Under the pieces are notes generated by a model, which saw only the letters and a list, made by a program, of their open reading frames with translations, ran no database searches and was not told where the DNA came from. The position numbers and the translations under genes are program-made. A stretch of 37,913 nucleotides of DNA from Neisseriaceae bacterium PsAf (GTDB lineage Bacteria; Pseudomonadota; Gammaproteobacteria; Burkholderiales; Neisseriaceae), in NCBI GenBank assembly GCA_017114885.1, contig WNLJ01000025.1, positions 1 through 37,913 on the forward strand. Direction: 5' to 3'. Shown here piece after piece: positions 1 to 10,640 of the stretch. The first letter of the stretch is position 1; the number at the start of each line of letters is the position of its first letter.

Positions 1-392
1 TTAATCGATTGGTCCATACCCCAGTGGATGAATTAACACAAGCACAAGCAGATCAATTAAAGAGAATTAGAGAACTGGTACCGCAGATAACCGTAGATAC
101 GCCATTATCGAAAGTGATTAGTAATGAGGATGCGATTAATTACTATTTAAGTGGAAAATCCAATAAAGTTGCAGGTTTCTTTGCCAGAGATGTGGATGTA
201 GGGCATGCAGTTACTTTCCCAGAAAGACATGAAACACTGCGTACCGATTATCCTTGGACTTTGTTTAAGCTGGGTCAAGGGGGTTACTTTGAGATTGAGT
301 TTAAAGTAGTAGAAGATGCAATTAAAGATGGGTCGATTGATATTCCGTATTCAGGAGAGAAATTTGGATCAAAACAGAACAAAAGTAGCTAG
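1..392 (+). CDS. C-terminal part of an unrecognised protein (5' end outside window)
   Basis: The frame is open from the left edge (reading N-R-L-V-H-T-P) to the TAG at 390-392, so this is the last ~130 residues of a longer protein; a TTG at position 9 could serve as a start but has no ribosome binding site in view. The C-terminus is soluble with no membrane segment. It contains an aromatic/acidic stretch, GGYFEIEF, near residue 94 and a GFFARDVD motif near residue 57. I do not recognise the family. The layout faintly resembles the end of an ADP-ribosyltransferase-type toxin domain, but that is a guess. Its stop codon directly abuts the stop of the rhodanese gene on the other strand (392/393), leaving no intergenic DNA. 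Confidence 0.55.
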   Translation, partial: NRLVHTPVDELTQAQADQLKRIRELVPQITVDTPLSKVISNEDAINYYLSGKSNKVAGFFARDVDVGHAVTFPERHETLRTDYPWTLFKLGQGGYFEIEFKVVEDAIKDGSIDIPYSGEKFGSKQNKSS

Positions 393-700
393 TTACTCTA
401 CAGGGTAGCCCATTTGAATCCATTCTATAATGCCATGTTCTATAATGTATAAATTTTCAGCTTGTGTGAATTTTTCAAAAACAGATTGATTGTTCGTAGT
501 TCGTACGCCTGAGCGACAAAATAATACCACGCTATCATCATCAAATTTTTGCAATTGATCAATTTGATCGAGTGGAATATTAATAGACTGTGGAATATGT
601 ACTGATTCAAACTCTTGTGGTGTGCGAATATCGATGAATTGAACATTGTCATCGTATAATTTTTGGCTTCATCAGCCGATAGGTAAGTGGTTGTTGTCAT
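393..700 (-). pseudogene. Rhodanese-domain protein, single frameshift
   Basis: On the minus strand the start at 700 gives MTTTTYLSADEAK and then goes out of frame. One frame over, the protein continues as DDNVQFIDIRTPQEFES through the active-site loop CRSGVRT to the stop at 393-395. The joined product would be about 102 residues, the normal size of a single-domain rhodanese (sulfurtransferase fold, persulfide on the loop cysteine). Restoring one A to the A5 run at 660-664 (minus-strand sense) repairs the frame and gives ...ADEAKKLYDDN..., so this looks like a one-base deletion. The catalytic Cys and loop are intact, so the break is recent, or a sequencing error. The long frame visible at 440-700 is only the out-of-frame continuation of the N-terminus. 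Confidence 0.8.
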
Positions 701-832
701 TTTTTATTCATTTCTATATAAATTATTTTTATCAAGTATAACTTTATTTAATAGGTCAGTCAATTAAGTGTAGCTAATAGATGATTAGTGTTAGAATGAG
801 AGTGGAATTAGTTATCAATAGGAATATAAAAA

Positions 833-1474
833 ATGACAGAAGTACAAATTTTTTCCGATATGGTTTGTCCTTTTTGCTAGATGGGACTAAAAGAATTTTT
901 TAATGCATTACAAGAAAGTGGCTTGGATAGTGAAGTTAAAATTATTCACAGAGCTTTTCAACTAGATCCTAATGCTCCCAAAGATAGTGACGAAGCCAAT
1001 GAAGTTGTAATCGCGCGTAAATATAATAAATCAGTAGAAGAAGTAAGACAGAGTCAAAAAAGCATACAAGACAGGGCTTGTTCTTTAGGCTTAGAATTTA
1101 ACTCTGAATTAATTCGTCCTGCCAATACAGCGACAGCGCACCGAATTTCTAAATATGCTCATACGCTTGGTAAAGAACTTGAATGGATTAATGGGACTAT
1201 GCGTGCTTTTTTTGGCTAAGGTGCGAAATTAAATGAAAAAGAAGACCTACTTAAAATAGCCAAAGAAGTTGGGCTAGATATTGATAAGGCGCAAGAAGTA
1301 ATCGAAAGTAATGCGTATGAAAAAGAAATTATAGAAGATGCTTTGTTAGCGCATGCTTATCAAATTCAGGGAGTGCCTTTTTTTGTGTTTAACCAAAAAG
1401 AAGCAATATCAGGGGCTCAACCTAAAGAGTTCTTTTTAGCAGCTTTACAACAAATCGTTGCTAAAGAACAGTAA
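833..1474 (+). pseudogene. DsbA-family (FrnE-like) oxidoreductase with two in-frame stop codons
   Basis: From ATG 833 (upstream AGGAA) the frame reads MTEVQIFSDMVCPFC, then TAG at 878-880, MGLKEFFNALQ..., then TAA at 1217-1219, then GAKLNEKEDLLKIAKEVGL and on to the true stop at 1472-1474. Read through, it is about 213 residues with every FrnE/DsbA-like landmark: SDxVCPFC near the N-terminus, FQLDPNAP near residue 45, RPANTATAHR near 100, GVPFFVFN near 180 and SGAQP near 190. Family members usually have Tyr or Trp after the second Cys, so TAG replaces an aromatic codon; the TAA sits where Glu is common (GAA to TAA). No frameshift is present. The product would be a cytosolic thioredoxin-fold polyketide/dithiol oxidoreductase-like protein. 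Most likely a young pseudogene. Confidence 0.85.
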
Positions 1475-1480
1475 ATATAA

Positions 1481-1506
1481 AAAAAGCCCTCAAAAGAGAG
1501 CTTTTT

Positions 1507-1508
<2 letters not shown>
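1481..1508. terminator. Bidirectional rho-independent terminator between dsbA-like pseudogene and adk
   Basis: AAAAAGCCCTC, an AAAA loop, then GAGAGCTTTTTTT: a stem of about ten pairs with one mismatch, flanked by A-tract on the left and T-tract on the right, so it can end transcription in both directions. It overlaps the last codons of adk. Confidence 0.7.
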
Positions 1509-2898
<1,390 letters not shown>

Positions 2899-2915
<17 letters not shown>

Positions 2916-3087
2916 ATTCTTCCTGAGAAATAGTTCTGGCTTCAGATTCTAGTAAGATAGGAATTCCATCTCTAATGGGAAATGCTAATTTGATTTGCTT
3001 GGAAATCAATTCTTGCGTTTCTGGTTGATAGATTAGTTTACCTTTTGTAATAGGGCAGACCAATATTTCAAATAATTCTTTATCCAT
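2899..3087 (-). CDS. Trm112-like / YcaR (UPF0434) small protein
   Basis: This 62-residue protein begins [18 protein letters not shown], the hallmark of the Trm112-like/UPF0434 family, and continues with [15 protein letters not shown], the conserved second half. Eukaryotic and archaeal Trm112 is a zinc-binding partner of methyltransferases; the bacterial member's role is not settled. Only one Cys (CPITKG) remains, so a four-Cys zinc site is not present, as in other bacterial members. It lies one base after lpxK and overlaps kdsB, the same position as in Bordetella- or Burkholderia-like genomes. Confidence 0.9.
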
Positions 3088-3088
3088 G

Positions 3089-4159
3089 CTAATTCCTATT
3101 GTAATGTTCTGTTAAATAATCAATGACAGCATCAGAAAAGTTTCCTAACACAGATATTGTGATGGGTAAAACAAAAACATTTTCAAGTGATGTATCTTGG
3201 ATTTTTACGGCATCTTTTTCTGTGATGATAACACATTCATATTGCTTTGCTAACTCTTGAATAGGCAGTATTTCATGATCTTGAAAAACGATTTTACTGC
3301 TTAAATTAATACCCAAAGTTTCTAATTCATTAAAGAATCGTTCAGGATTAGCAATAGCACAAGCTGCAGCTACTTGCTTTTGATGAAAAAAATTAAACTT
3401 AATAATGTATTCTGGTTGATTCAGCGGATACAGTTCATTGAATTGAATGGATGAAAAAAATATTTGACTCTGCTCACAATTAAGAGATTCTTTGACTTGC
3501 TTTTTATTAATATGATTTTCTGGCGTGTTGGAAATTAAAATGAAGGGCACGGATTGTAATCTCGTTAGAGATTCTCTTAAAGGACCATTGGGTAATAATT
3601 TTAAAGATTTGTGGATGTCGTTGTAAGGGAAAACGACTATTTCTACATCTCTATCCATTTGGTAGTGCTGCAAACCGTCATCACTAACAATTAATTCTAA
3701 ATCAGGGAAATGGTTAACTAGATAATCAATCGCATGATTTCTTTCTGTAGAAACCACGGTAGGACAACCTGTTTTTTGAGCAATAAGTAATGGTTCATCA
3801 CCATAATCTTTTGCTGATCCTTGAGTATTCACCTCTAACGTTCCATGAGAAGTTCTGCCATATCCTCTACTAACAATTCCCACTTTAAAACCATCTTTAA
3901 CCAATTCTTGTGCTAGATAAATAACAGTTGGCGTTTTACCAGTTCCTCCTACATACAAGTTACCCACCACAATAATAGGTAACGGATGTTTTTGTGTACC
4001 TAAAATAGGTTGTTGATACAACCAATGACGACTTTTTCCTACAAATTCATACAACAAAGATAAAGGAGTTAAAACAAATGAAAAAACAGGATTGGATTTT
4101 TTCCAATGAGATTCAACTGTTTTTTTAAATTGTGAAAAATTAATTTTCATAAGTTTCAT
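3089..4159 (-). CDS. lpxK: Tetraacyldisaccharide 4'-kinase
   Basis: LpxK phosphorylates the 4' position of the lipid A disaccharide at the inner face of the cytoplasmic membrane. The 356-residue protein has the LpxK-type P-loop [12 protein letters not shown] at 66-77, SRGYGR near residue 100, GDEPLLIA near 123 and SDDGLQH near 160. An N-terminal hydrophobic stretch around residues 25-40 fits the family's membrane-associated helix. ATGs at residues 1 and 4 are both possible and neither has a clear ribosome binding site. It sits 7 bp after the helicase and 1 bp before the Trm112-like gene. The exbB/exbD genes often found next to lpxK in betaproteobacteria are absent here. Confidence 0.96.
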   Translation of the reverse strand: MKLMKINFSQFKKTVESHWKKSNPVFSFVLTPLSLLYEFVGKSRHWLYQQPILGTQKHPLPIIVVGNLYVGGTGKTPTVIYLAQELVKDGFKVGIVSRGYGRTSHGTLEVNTQGSAKDYGDEPLLIAQKTGCPTVVSTERNHAIDYLVNHFPDLELIVSDDGLQHYQMDRDVEIVVFPYNDIHKSLKLLPNGPLRESLTRLQSVPFILISNTPENHINKKQVKESLNCEQSQIFFSSIQFNELYPLNQPEYIIKFNFFHQKQVAAACAIANPERFFNELETLGINLSSKIVFQDHEILPIQELAKQYECVIITEKDAVKIQDTSLENVFVLPITISVLGNFSDAVIDYLTEHYNRN

Positions 4160-4166
4160 TTTTTAA

Positions 4167-5501
4167 TTAGATTGATTGAGTCCATAGTGGTAGTACCAGT
4201 GCGCAGTCTTCTTTCTTTCGAATGTGTTTTTTCCTGCCGGCTATCGGTTCACAAATAACAGGAGCATTTTTTTTGTTTTCTTTAGGAGGATTAAGTTGCT
4301 TCGATAAATTTGATGACTTTTTGGTTTGAGGCGCTATTTTTTTCTTTTGACTCCAATAAGGTTCATAGTGATCGATAAATTCAATTTTAATATTTTGTTT
4401 TGTTAAATCTAGAATATTTTGATATTGCTCTAAATCTGATTCTTCCACCAAGGAAATAGCAACACCACTAGCACCCGCACGTCCTGTTCTGCCAATACGA
4501 TGGACATAATCTTCAGCTTGCTGTGGTAAGTCATAATTAACTACAAAAGGCAAGGCATCAATATCTAAACCCCTAGCTGCAACATCAGTTGCGACCAATG
4601 CTTGAATATTTCCTTGTTTAAATTGTAAAAGTGTTTCAGTACGGTTGCTCTGAGTTTTATCACCGTGAATGGGTAGGACACTAATTCTTTTTTGGGTTAA
4701 ATAACGTGTTATTCGCTCAACCGTAGCTTTTGTATTACAGAAGATAAGCACCTGATACATATTTAATTCAGAAATTAAAGCATAGAGTAATGATTTTTTT
4801 TGTTGATTGTCAATCCCAATAAAATGCTGTTCTACATTAATGTTAGTCGTATTTTGAGGTGCGATTTCAATACGTTGTGGTTGATGTAAGAATTCTTTAG
4901 TAAGTAGTTCTATTTGTTTGGAAAAAGTAGCTGAAAATAAAGCGGTTTGTTTTTTATGTGGTAAATAGCTAAATATTTTACGAATATCATCAAAAAAACC
5001 AATATCGAGCATTTTATCAGCTTCGTCTAATATAACAATTTCTACTTTGTTCAATTGCACTGATTTTTGTTCGATTAAGTCTTTCAAACGGCCAACGGTA
5101 GCGACCAAAATTTCTACCCCTCGTCTTAACTCTTCGATTTGAGGATTGATGTTGGTTCCGCCGTAAAGAACGGCATACCGTAGGGGAAGATTTTGAATAA
5201 ATAAAGCAATATTTTCCTGAACTTGTTGTGCCAGTTCACGTGTGGGAACTAAAACCAACATTCTAACAGGATGCATGGCTGGAGAAGTGCTGTTGTTGGC
5301 ATATCTTTTAAGACGTTCAATAGTAGGTAATGCATAGGCAGCTGTTTTGCCAGTACCTGTTTGAGCGATAGCAAGTAAATCATTGCCAGCCATAACTTTT
5401 GGAATGGCGTTTTTTTGTATATCGGTAGGTTCTTCAAAAGCTAGTTGGTTTAATGTTTCGACTATTTCTGGCGATAAACCAAGTGATGCAAATGGGTTCA
5501 A
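4167..5501 (-). CDS. rhlE: DEAD-box RNA helicase, RhlE-like
   Basis: ATP-dependent RNA helicase, probably for ribosome assembly or mRNA remodelling. Motifs in order: Q-motif FEEPTDIQ (22-29), motif I AQTGTGKT (46-53), PTREL (86-90), DEAD (159-162), SAT (190-192), an ARGLDID segment and HRIGRTGR in the second RecA domain. Motif Ib usually reads TPGR; here it is TVGR at 135-138. The 444 residues end in a Lys-rich basic tail typical of RhlE. It lies 19 bp after coaA and 7 bp before lpxK. SrmB- or DbpA-type assignment is less likely from the short basic tail. Confidence 0.9.
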   Translation of the reverse strand: MNPFASLGLSPEIVETLNQLAFEEPTDIQKNAIPKVMAGNDLLAIAQTGTGKTAAYALPTIERLKRYANNSTSPAMHPVRMLVLVPTRELAQQVQENIALFIQNLPLRYAVLYGGTNINPQIEELRRGVEILVATVGRLKDLIEQKSVQLNKVEIVILDEADKMLDIGFFDDIRKIFSYLPHKKQTALFSATFSKQIELLTKEFLHQPQRIEIAPQNTTNINVEQHFIGIDNQQKKSLLYALISELNMYQVLIFCNTKATVERITRYLTQKRISVLPIHGDKTQSNRTETLLQFKQGNIQALVATDVAARGLDIDALPFVVNYDLPQQAEDYVHRIGRTGRAGASGVAISLVEESDLEQYQNILDLTKQNIKIEFIDHYEPYWSQKKKIAPQTKKSSNLSKQLNPPKENKKNAPVICEPIAGRKKHIRKKEDCALVLPLWTQSI

Positions 5502-5520
5502 TGTATAAAACTCCTAATAA

Positions 5521-6471
5521 TTATTTTTTCAATTTGACTGTGTCGATTGTATGATTTTCACCTTTAGTTAGAATTAAATCAGCACGTTCCCTTGTAGGCA
5601 AGATATTTTCTTGTAGGTTTAAGCCATTAATATTTCGCCATACATCTCGAGCCAACATGATTGCTTCCTCTGTACTAATAAGCGTGTAGGAATGAAAGTA
5701 GGAATTTGGGTCTTTAAAAGCAACCTCTCTTAATTTAAGAAATCGTTCTAAAAACCACTTTTCTAACAATTCTTCATCAGCGTCTACGTAGATTGAGAAG
5801 TCCACAAAATCTGAGACAAAAATAAGGTGATCAGAATCAAAATCAAAAGTATTATCTTTTAATATATTCAAGCCTTCTAGTATTAATATATCAGGTTGAT
5901 CAACTATTTCATATTGATTGGGGATAATATCATAGGTAAATTGTGAATAAAGAGGTACTTTAACATTTCTTTTACCTGATTTTACATCATAAATGAATTG
6001 TAGGAGCTTATGCATATCATAAGATTCAGGAAAACCTTTTTTAAAAGTAAGATTTTTTTTTGATAAAGTATTCATATCATATAAAAAACCATCAGTAGTG
6101 ACCAAATCTACTTTTCTTCGGTTGGGCCATTGACTGAGGATTGCTTGTAGAATACGAGAGGTAGTGCTTTTCCCAGAAGCAACACTCCCTGCAATCCCTA
6201 TAATATAAGGCATTGTTTTAAGTTCAACACCTAAAAAGTTATGCAAGACATTTTGACGCCTTATGTTTTCCTCAATATAGTAATTAATTAAACGGACCAG
6301 AGGAAGAAAGATAGTACTAACCTCATCCAAAGAGAGGTATTCATTAACACCTAATAAAGGCTTTAAATCTTGTTCAGTTAGCGTTAGTGGTACGTTGTTT
6401 CTTAATTCCGACCATCGCTCTCTGTCAAAAGTTAAGTAAGGTGTTAAGTTTTTTTGTTTTGTTGTTTCCAT
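5521..6471 (-). CDS. coaA: Type I pantothenate kinase
   Basis: First committed step of coenzyme A synthesis: phosphorylation of pantothenate, feedback-inhibited by CoA in the family. At 316 residues it has the same length as E. coli CoaA, and the P-loop GSVASGKS falls at 95-102 as in E. coli. TTDGFLYDM, the KKGFPESYD segment, YSQFTYDI and LEGLNIL follow in the expected order. Betaproteobacteria mostly use type III CoaX, so a type I enzyme in an otherwise beta-like window is notable. It sits 7 bp after serS and 19 bp before rhlE. Confidence 0.95.
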   Translation of the reverse strand: METTKQKNLTPYLTFDRERWSELRNNVPLTLTEQDLKPLLGVNEYLSLDEVSTIFLPLVRLINYYIEENIRRQNVLHNFLGVELKTMPYIIGIAGSVASGKSTTSRILQAILSQWPNRRKVDLVTTDGFLYDMNTLSKKNLTFKKGFPESYDMHKLLQFIYDVKSGKRNVKVPLYSQFTYDIIPNQYEIVDQPDILILEGLNILKDNTFDFDSDHLIFVSDFVDFSIYVDADEELLEKWFLERFLKLREVAFKDPNSYFHSYTLISTEEAIMLARDVWRNINGLNLQENILPTRERADLILTKGENHTIDTVKLKK

Positions 6472-6478
6472 CGGTTGT

Positions 6479-7792
6479 TTACTTTAGTGTTGAAAATTTG
6501 GTATCTGGGCTAATTTTACTTAATCCATTGATATAAGGTCTTAATTTTTCAGGGATATTAATAGAGCCATCTTCATTTTGATGATTTTCAAGAACAGCAA
6601 CTAAAGCTCTTCCTACAGCAACACCAGAGCCATTTAAAGTATGTACCAATTTATTTTTACCATTTTCGTCTTTAAATCTTGCTTTCATACGACGTGCTTG
6701 AAAATCTTCGCAGTTAGAGCAACTTGAGATTTCTCGATAAGTATTTTCAGAAGGAACCCAAACTTCCAAATCATATGTTTTCGCAGCGCTAAAACCCATA
6801 TCTCCAGTACATAAAACAACCACTCTATAAGGTAGTTCCAGTGCTTGTAATACTGCTTCAGCATGTGAGACCATCTCTTCTAGTGCTTGGTAAGACTTTT
6901 CAGGATGACTAATTTGCACCATTTCAACTTTATCAAATTGATGTTGTCTGATTAGTCCTCTTGTGTCTTTACCATGAGATCCAGCTTCTGAGCGAAAGCA
7001 AGGCGAGTGCGCCGTCATTTTAACGGGTAACTGATTGACATCGACAATTTTTTCTCTGAAGGTATTGGTAAGAGTTATTTCTGAAGTTGAAATCAAGTAT
7101 TGTTCTTTTTGTTCTGATTCGGTATCTCCAGATAATACTCGGTACATATCTTCTGCAAATTTTGGTAACTGACCCGTACCGTACAAAATATTGGGGTTAA
7201 CAATGTAGGGGGTGTAATGCTCTGTATAACCGTGTTGTTCGGTGTGTAAATCAATCATAAACTGAGCGAGTGCTCTGTGTAATCTTGCAACAGGGCCTTT
7301 TAAGACAGAAAAGCGTGAGCCAGAAAGTTCTGCCCCAGCAGCAATATCTAAACCCAAAGGTTCTCCTAATTCAACTTGATCTTTAACATCAAAGTCAAAT
7401 GTTCTAGGTGTGCCATGTTTTTTAACTTCGACATTGTCATTTTCATTTTGACCTATGGGTACCGATTCATTAGGAATATTAGGAATCGACAACAACCATG
7501 ACTCTAATTCGGTTTGAATATTCTTAAAATCCTGTTCTATTGCACCAAGCTGTTTGTTAATAACAGCTACTTGTTTCATTAAGTCAGAAGTGTCTTCCTT
7601 TTGACTTTTTTTAATGCCTATTTCTTTAGAAATAGCATTTCTTTTTGCTTGTAAGTCTTGAGTTTCTGTTTGTAGTTGTTTTCTTTGTTCTTCTAACTTG
7701 GTGAATAAAGACTCATCTAGCTCATAACCTCTATTCTTTAATTGTTCAGCTACTTGAGTAATATTCATTCTGAGTAATTGCACGTCAATCAT
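6479..7792 (-). CDS. serS: Seryl-tRNA synthetase
   Basis: Class II synthetase that charges tRNA-Ser (and tRNA-Sec where present) in the cytosol. The 437 residues comprise an N-terminal antiparallel coiled-coil arm (about 30-100, rich in K/E/Q) that holds the tRNA long arm, then the catalytic domain with TSE at 236-238, motif 2 FRSEAG at 266-271 and motif 3 [11 protein letters not shown] near 387-397. It starts at ATG 7792 and is the first gene of a seven-gene minus-strand operon running to adk. A divergent intergenic region upstream separates it from the plus-strand gene at 8098. Confidence 0.97.
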   Translation of the reverse strand: MIDVQLLRMNITQVAEQLKNRGYELDESLFTKLEEQRKQLQTETQDLQAKRNAISKEIGIKKSQKEDTSDLMKQVAVINKQLGAIEQDFKNIQTELESWLLSIPNIPNESVPIGQNENDNVEVKKHGTPRTFDFDVKDQVELGEPLGLDIAAGAELSGSRFSVLKGPVARLHRALAQFMIDLHTEQHGYTEHYTPYIVNPNILYGTGQLPKFAEDMYRVLSGDTESEQKEQYLISTSEITLTNTFREKIVDVNQLPVKMTAHSPCFRSEAGSHGKDTRGLIRQHQFDKVEMVQISHPEKSYQALEEMVSHAEAVLQALELPYRVVVLCTGDMGFSAAKTYDLEVWVPSENTYREISSCSNCEDFQARRMKARFKDENGKNKLVHTLNGSGVAVGRALVAVLENHQNEDGSINIPEKLRPYINGLSKISPDTKFSTLK

Positions 7793-8097
7793 AAAATTTC
7801 CTAATGCCTAAAAATAAATACTTATAATTGTACATTTTATCTGTCTAAAAATAAATCTCTTTAACTATATGTGGGTAAAAGAATAGATGGTCCGTAAATC
7901 TCAAATCATATAAAATACAAAATGTGATTTTTATCACTGTTACTGTTGCTGTTTTATATTTTATTAAACTATATCTATTGTTTCAATGTTATATGGGGTA
8001 AAATACTTACTCTATAATAGAGCCTTGTGTTTTAAGTTGGGTTATAATCACATTTGCTTTATAAAATTTTATTTTGAATTTAGAGGTGATTTCATTC
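7793..8097. promoter_or_regulatory. Divergent promoter region between serS and the gene at 8098
   Basis: An AT-rich 305-bp gap without an open frame of interest. On the plus strand a consensus -10 TATAAT sits at 8013-8018, inside a 13-bp palindrome CTCTATAATAGAG, followed about 80 bp later by AGAGGTGA and the ATG at 8098. No good -35 is visible at 17 bp. On the minus strand several TA-rich -10-like hexamers precede serS but none stands out. No T-box or other riboswitch is recognisable. Confidence 0.4.
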
Positions 8098-8892
8098 ATG
8101 GCTTTTTTTGAAAAAAATAAATCCAATACACGTTCAGTAAATCATAAAAAAACGGAAGTAGAAGAAGAGCCTAGTTGGTTGCGTCATTTGGAAGAAATGA
8201 GAGAAAAACGCAAAGAGCAGGGAGTAGATACATTATCTATTTCCAAAAAAGGAAACGAACTTCCTGAGATTGTAGTGAATTCAGAGAATACCAGAAATAA
8301 AGTGAATACAGTCACTAAAAAAACGTCCGCAGATTATGTCAATCGAAATAATAGCACTCCGCAAGTAAAGAATAAAATCTATCAATATTATTTAAAAAAA
8401 TGGCAACAAGAGCATAATCGGTTATTTAACGATGAACATAGTCAAACCCAAGTGTTGTTGGCCAATAAGTGGACATTGAAGTCTGATAACGTTTTGTTAC
8501 AAGCAGACTCTATTGAAGAAGAAGAAGATAATTCGGTTTTATTTTTTAATGAATCTCATGAGCTAGAAAAAGCCAATCCAAGTCAAATTGAGGAAAATGA
8601 AGCGATGGATAATGAAAATTTGCCAAACTCAATGATTAAAGTAACCGTTGTAAAACCTAACTTAGATCCCAATAAAAATTTATGTGTGGTTGATGAACAA
8701 GAATTTGTAGAGTCAATCAAAGCACAATTGAAACCTCATTTACAAGATATGCTAGAGGGAATGATTAAGAATATGTTATTGAATAATTATGAAATTATGT
8801 TGTCCTGTGTACAAAAAGAGATTCAATCTGAAATTCCTAATGTTATTGATGATATTCTTGAATACAACGTTAAAAGTATTATTAAAAAATAA
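8098..8892 (+). CDS. Unrecognised acidic, low-complexity protein
   Basis: The start chosen is ATG 8098 because AGAGGTGA lies 8 bp upstream; an in-frame TTG at 8074 lacks a ribosome binding site. The 264-residue product has no signal peptide or membrane segment. It begins MAFFEKNKSNTRSVNHKK, then a charged EEEPSWLRHLEEMREKRKEQG, a low-complexity middle rich in N, K and E, and a more ordered C-terminal ~75 residues (EFVESIKAQLKPHLQDMLEG...) that looks helical and could be a dimerisation or binding module. I do not recognise a named family. Short, divergent proteins with a conserved helical C-terminus occur near fadL/xseA in some betaproteobacteria, but I cannot confirm that this is one. Confidence 0.75.
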   Translation: MAFFEKNKSNTRSVNHKKTEVEEEPSWLRHLEEMREKRKEQGVDTLSISKKGNELPEIVVNSENTRNKVNTVTKKTSADYVNRNNSTPQVKNKIYQYYLKKWQQEHNRLFNDEHSQTQVLLANKWTLKSDNVLLQADSIEEEEDNSVLFFNESHELEKANPSQIEENEAMDNENLPNSMIKVTVVKPNLDPNKNLCVVDEQEFVESIKAQLKPHLQDMLEGMIKNMLLNNYEIMLSCVQKEIQSEIPNVIDDILEYNVKSIIKK

Positions 8893-8920
8893 CTACTATA
8901 ATGATTGGTTATTTTTTAAT

Positions 8921-8954
8921 AAAGGGTTTTAAAAAATTCCTTTTGTTTTTTTTT
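8921..8954 (+). terminator. Weak rho-independent terminator
   Basis: AAAGGGTTTT pairs with a nearby AAAATTCCTTT (one mismatch and a G-T pair), followed by a long run of T after one G. It lies about 30 bp downstream of the gene ending at 8892. Confidence 0.4.
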
Positions 8955-9032
8955 ATTTTATTTTAAATCAATAGTTTATCATGATTCAATAGTTAATTAT
9001 TGACAATAATCTTGTGCTTATTTTTTTGTATC

Positions 9033-9061
9033 TTGTGTAACCATATAGTTTAGGATAGAAT
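9033..9061 (+). promoter_or_regulatory. Putative sigma-70 promoter of the fadL-like gene
   Basis: TTGTGT at 9033-9038 and TAGAAT at 9056-9061 are separated by exactly 17 bp. Transcription from here would leave a 5' leader of about 95 nt before the ATG at 9164. The leader has no recognisable riboswitch. Confidence 0.5.
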
Positions 9062-9163
9062 TCAAATATAGAGTAATTAATCTAAAATTAACATATTTAA
9101 GGTAGCTTTATACCTAGAGCTGATTATTGCTGTGTTGCGTATAAAAACTGATAAAGAATATTT

Positions 9164-10621
9164 ATGAAAATAAAAAAATACTTACTTAGCATGCTGTCAC
9201 TAGCTAGTCCGTTAGCATTTTCTACTGGTATGGCAGTTCCTGTTTATTCTACTGATGGCGCGAGTACAGCTAATGCGAATGCTGCAGAAGCGGAAAGTCC
9301 TTCTACCATAGTTGGTAATCCAGCGGGTTTAATTTATCTAGATGGAACTCAATTAGATAATAATTTATTTATTTTGCAGCCTGATTTTAGTTATGAGAAT
9401 GCTAAAGGGCAAACCTTTAATACTCATGAGTCTCTACATGGCAGCACTTCTGGTGATATTGGTCATCGTTTAGAAATTCCAGGTCTGTTTTTGAGTCATA
9501 GGATTAATGAAAGAGCAGTTTTTGGTGTTGGATTGTATGCCCCATTTGGTGCTGATTTCGATTATCCATTTGACAGTGTGACTCGTTATAACGGCAATAG
9601 AGCTAAAATTATTTCAGTTATTTTAAATCCTACTTTAGCCTTTAGAATTAATGAAAAGCACAGTATTGGTGTTGGTTTTTATATGCTTTATTCAATGAGT
9701 AAATTGAGGCAGTTTGCAGATTTAACTTATGGGATCAACACTTATTTGGATAGAGCCATCCCATTTGTCAATGGTCAACATGTATTGCCAGCTGAAACTT
9801 TTGAAGTTTATGCTAATTTAAGAGGGGATGCATGGAAGTATGGTTTCAATTTAGGTTGGTTATGGGATGTTAATGATGCTTTTAGAGTGGGATTAAGCTA
9901 TCGTTCTAAGTCATCAGTGCATTTTAAAGGACATGTTAATTGGAATATGTATGGTGAAGGTTGGACGGTTCCAATTGTAGGACCTGTGGTGGAATATGTT
10001 TACCAAGAACTAGGTTATGCTGAGAATGAAAAGGTATCCTATACTTTTCACTATCCTGAATTATGGCAATTAAACGGGATGTGGCGCGTCAACGAAAAAC
10101 TTAATTTATTTGGCAATATTGCTTATTCGCGAGACAGTAGACAGCATGCTTTACATGTTGATTGGGTCAATCCCAAAATGGCACCAGATGGTCAAAATTA
10201 TACTCGACCTAATTTAACAAAAAGAGATTTTACAGAAATTGTCATTAATTTTCGTAATACTTGGCGAGCAAGTATTGGTGGGAGCTATCAGTATTCAGAT
10301 CCATTGCAATTAAGATTTGGGATTATGTATGGTCAATCGGCAGCGCGAGGACCTAAAGATCGCTTACCGATTACTGCTGATGAAGATCGAATTATGTTGG
10401 GTTTGGGTGCTAATTATAAATATAATAAAAACTTAACATTAGGATTGTCCTATAACTTCTTAAAATTAAAGCCAGCCAAAGTTGATGTGGGAAGTTATTG
10501 TGGCGGAGAAGATGAGCTAGGTCCTAATGCTGTCAGTTGTGTGGACAGTAGAGGAAGAGCTCAAGCGACAGTTAAATCAAAAGCACATATTCTTGGTTTG
10601 GGATTCAAGTACAGATTTTAA
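9164..10621 (+). CDS. FadL/OmpP1-family outer-membrane transport protein
   Basis: Predicted outer-membrane beta-barrel for uptake of long-chain fatty acids or other hydrophobic compounds. The 485 residues start with a signal peptide (MKIKKYLLSMLSLASPLAFS, cleavage near residue 20). The mature N-terminus has the FadL plug-type segment with NAAEAESPSTIVGNPAGL, where NPAGL is the family signature. The body alternates beta-strands and loops and ends GLGFKYRF, with the terminal Phe used by the BAM machinery. It is monocistronic, with its own promoter and a strong terminator. Two Cys (CGGEDELGPNAVSC) near the end may form a loop disulfide. Substrate cannot be read from sequence. Confidence 0.92.
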   Translation: MKIKKYLLSMLSLASPLAFSTGMAVPVYSTDGASTANANAAEAESPSTIVGNPAGLIYLDGTQLDNNLFILQPDFSYENAKGQTFNTHESLHGSTSGDIGHRLEIPGLFLSHRINERAVFGVGLYAPFGADFDYPFDSVTRYNGNRAKIISVILNPTLAFRINEKHSIGVGFYMLYSMSKLRQFADLTYGINTYLDRAIPFVNGQHVLPAETFEVYANLRGDAWKYGFNLGWLWDVNDAFRVGLSYRSKSSVHFKGHVNWNMYGEGWTVPIVGPVVEYVYQELGYAENEKVSYTFHYPELWQLNGMWRVNEKLNLFGNIAYSRDSRQHALHVDWVNPKMAPDGQNYTRPNLTKRDFTEIVINFRNTWRASIGGSYQYSDPLQLRFGIMYGQSAARGPKDRLPITADEDRIMLGLGANYKYNKNLTLGLSYNFLKLKPAKVDVGSYCGGEDELGPNAVSCVDSRGRAQATVKSKAHILGLGFKYRF

Positions 10622-10640
10622 TAGAAATAATTGCAAAAAA

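Noticed and set aside
440-700. Apparent 86-residue minus-strand gene
   Set aside because: Only the first ~13 residues belong to the rhodanese; the rest is the frameshifted shadow of its coding sequence.
881-1219. Apparent stand-alone 112-residue gene
   Set aside because: It is the middle third of the DsbA/FrnE pseudogene, bounded by the two in-frame stops; the ATG follows the TAG by chance.
833-1474. Stop-codon reassignment (for example TAG as a sense codon)
   Set aside because: Two different stop codons occur in one gene, and both TAG and TAA end intact genes in the window.
8011-8023. 13-bp palindrome CTCTATAATAGAG as an operator
   Set aside because: It is centred on a consensus -10 and occurs once; its symmetry may be chance in AT-rich DNA.
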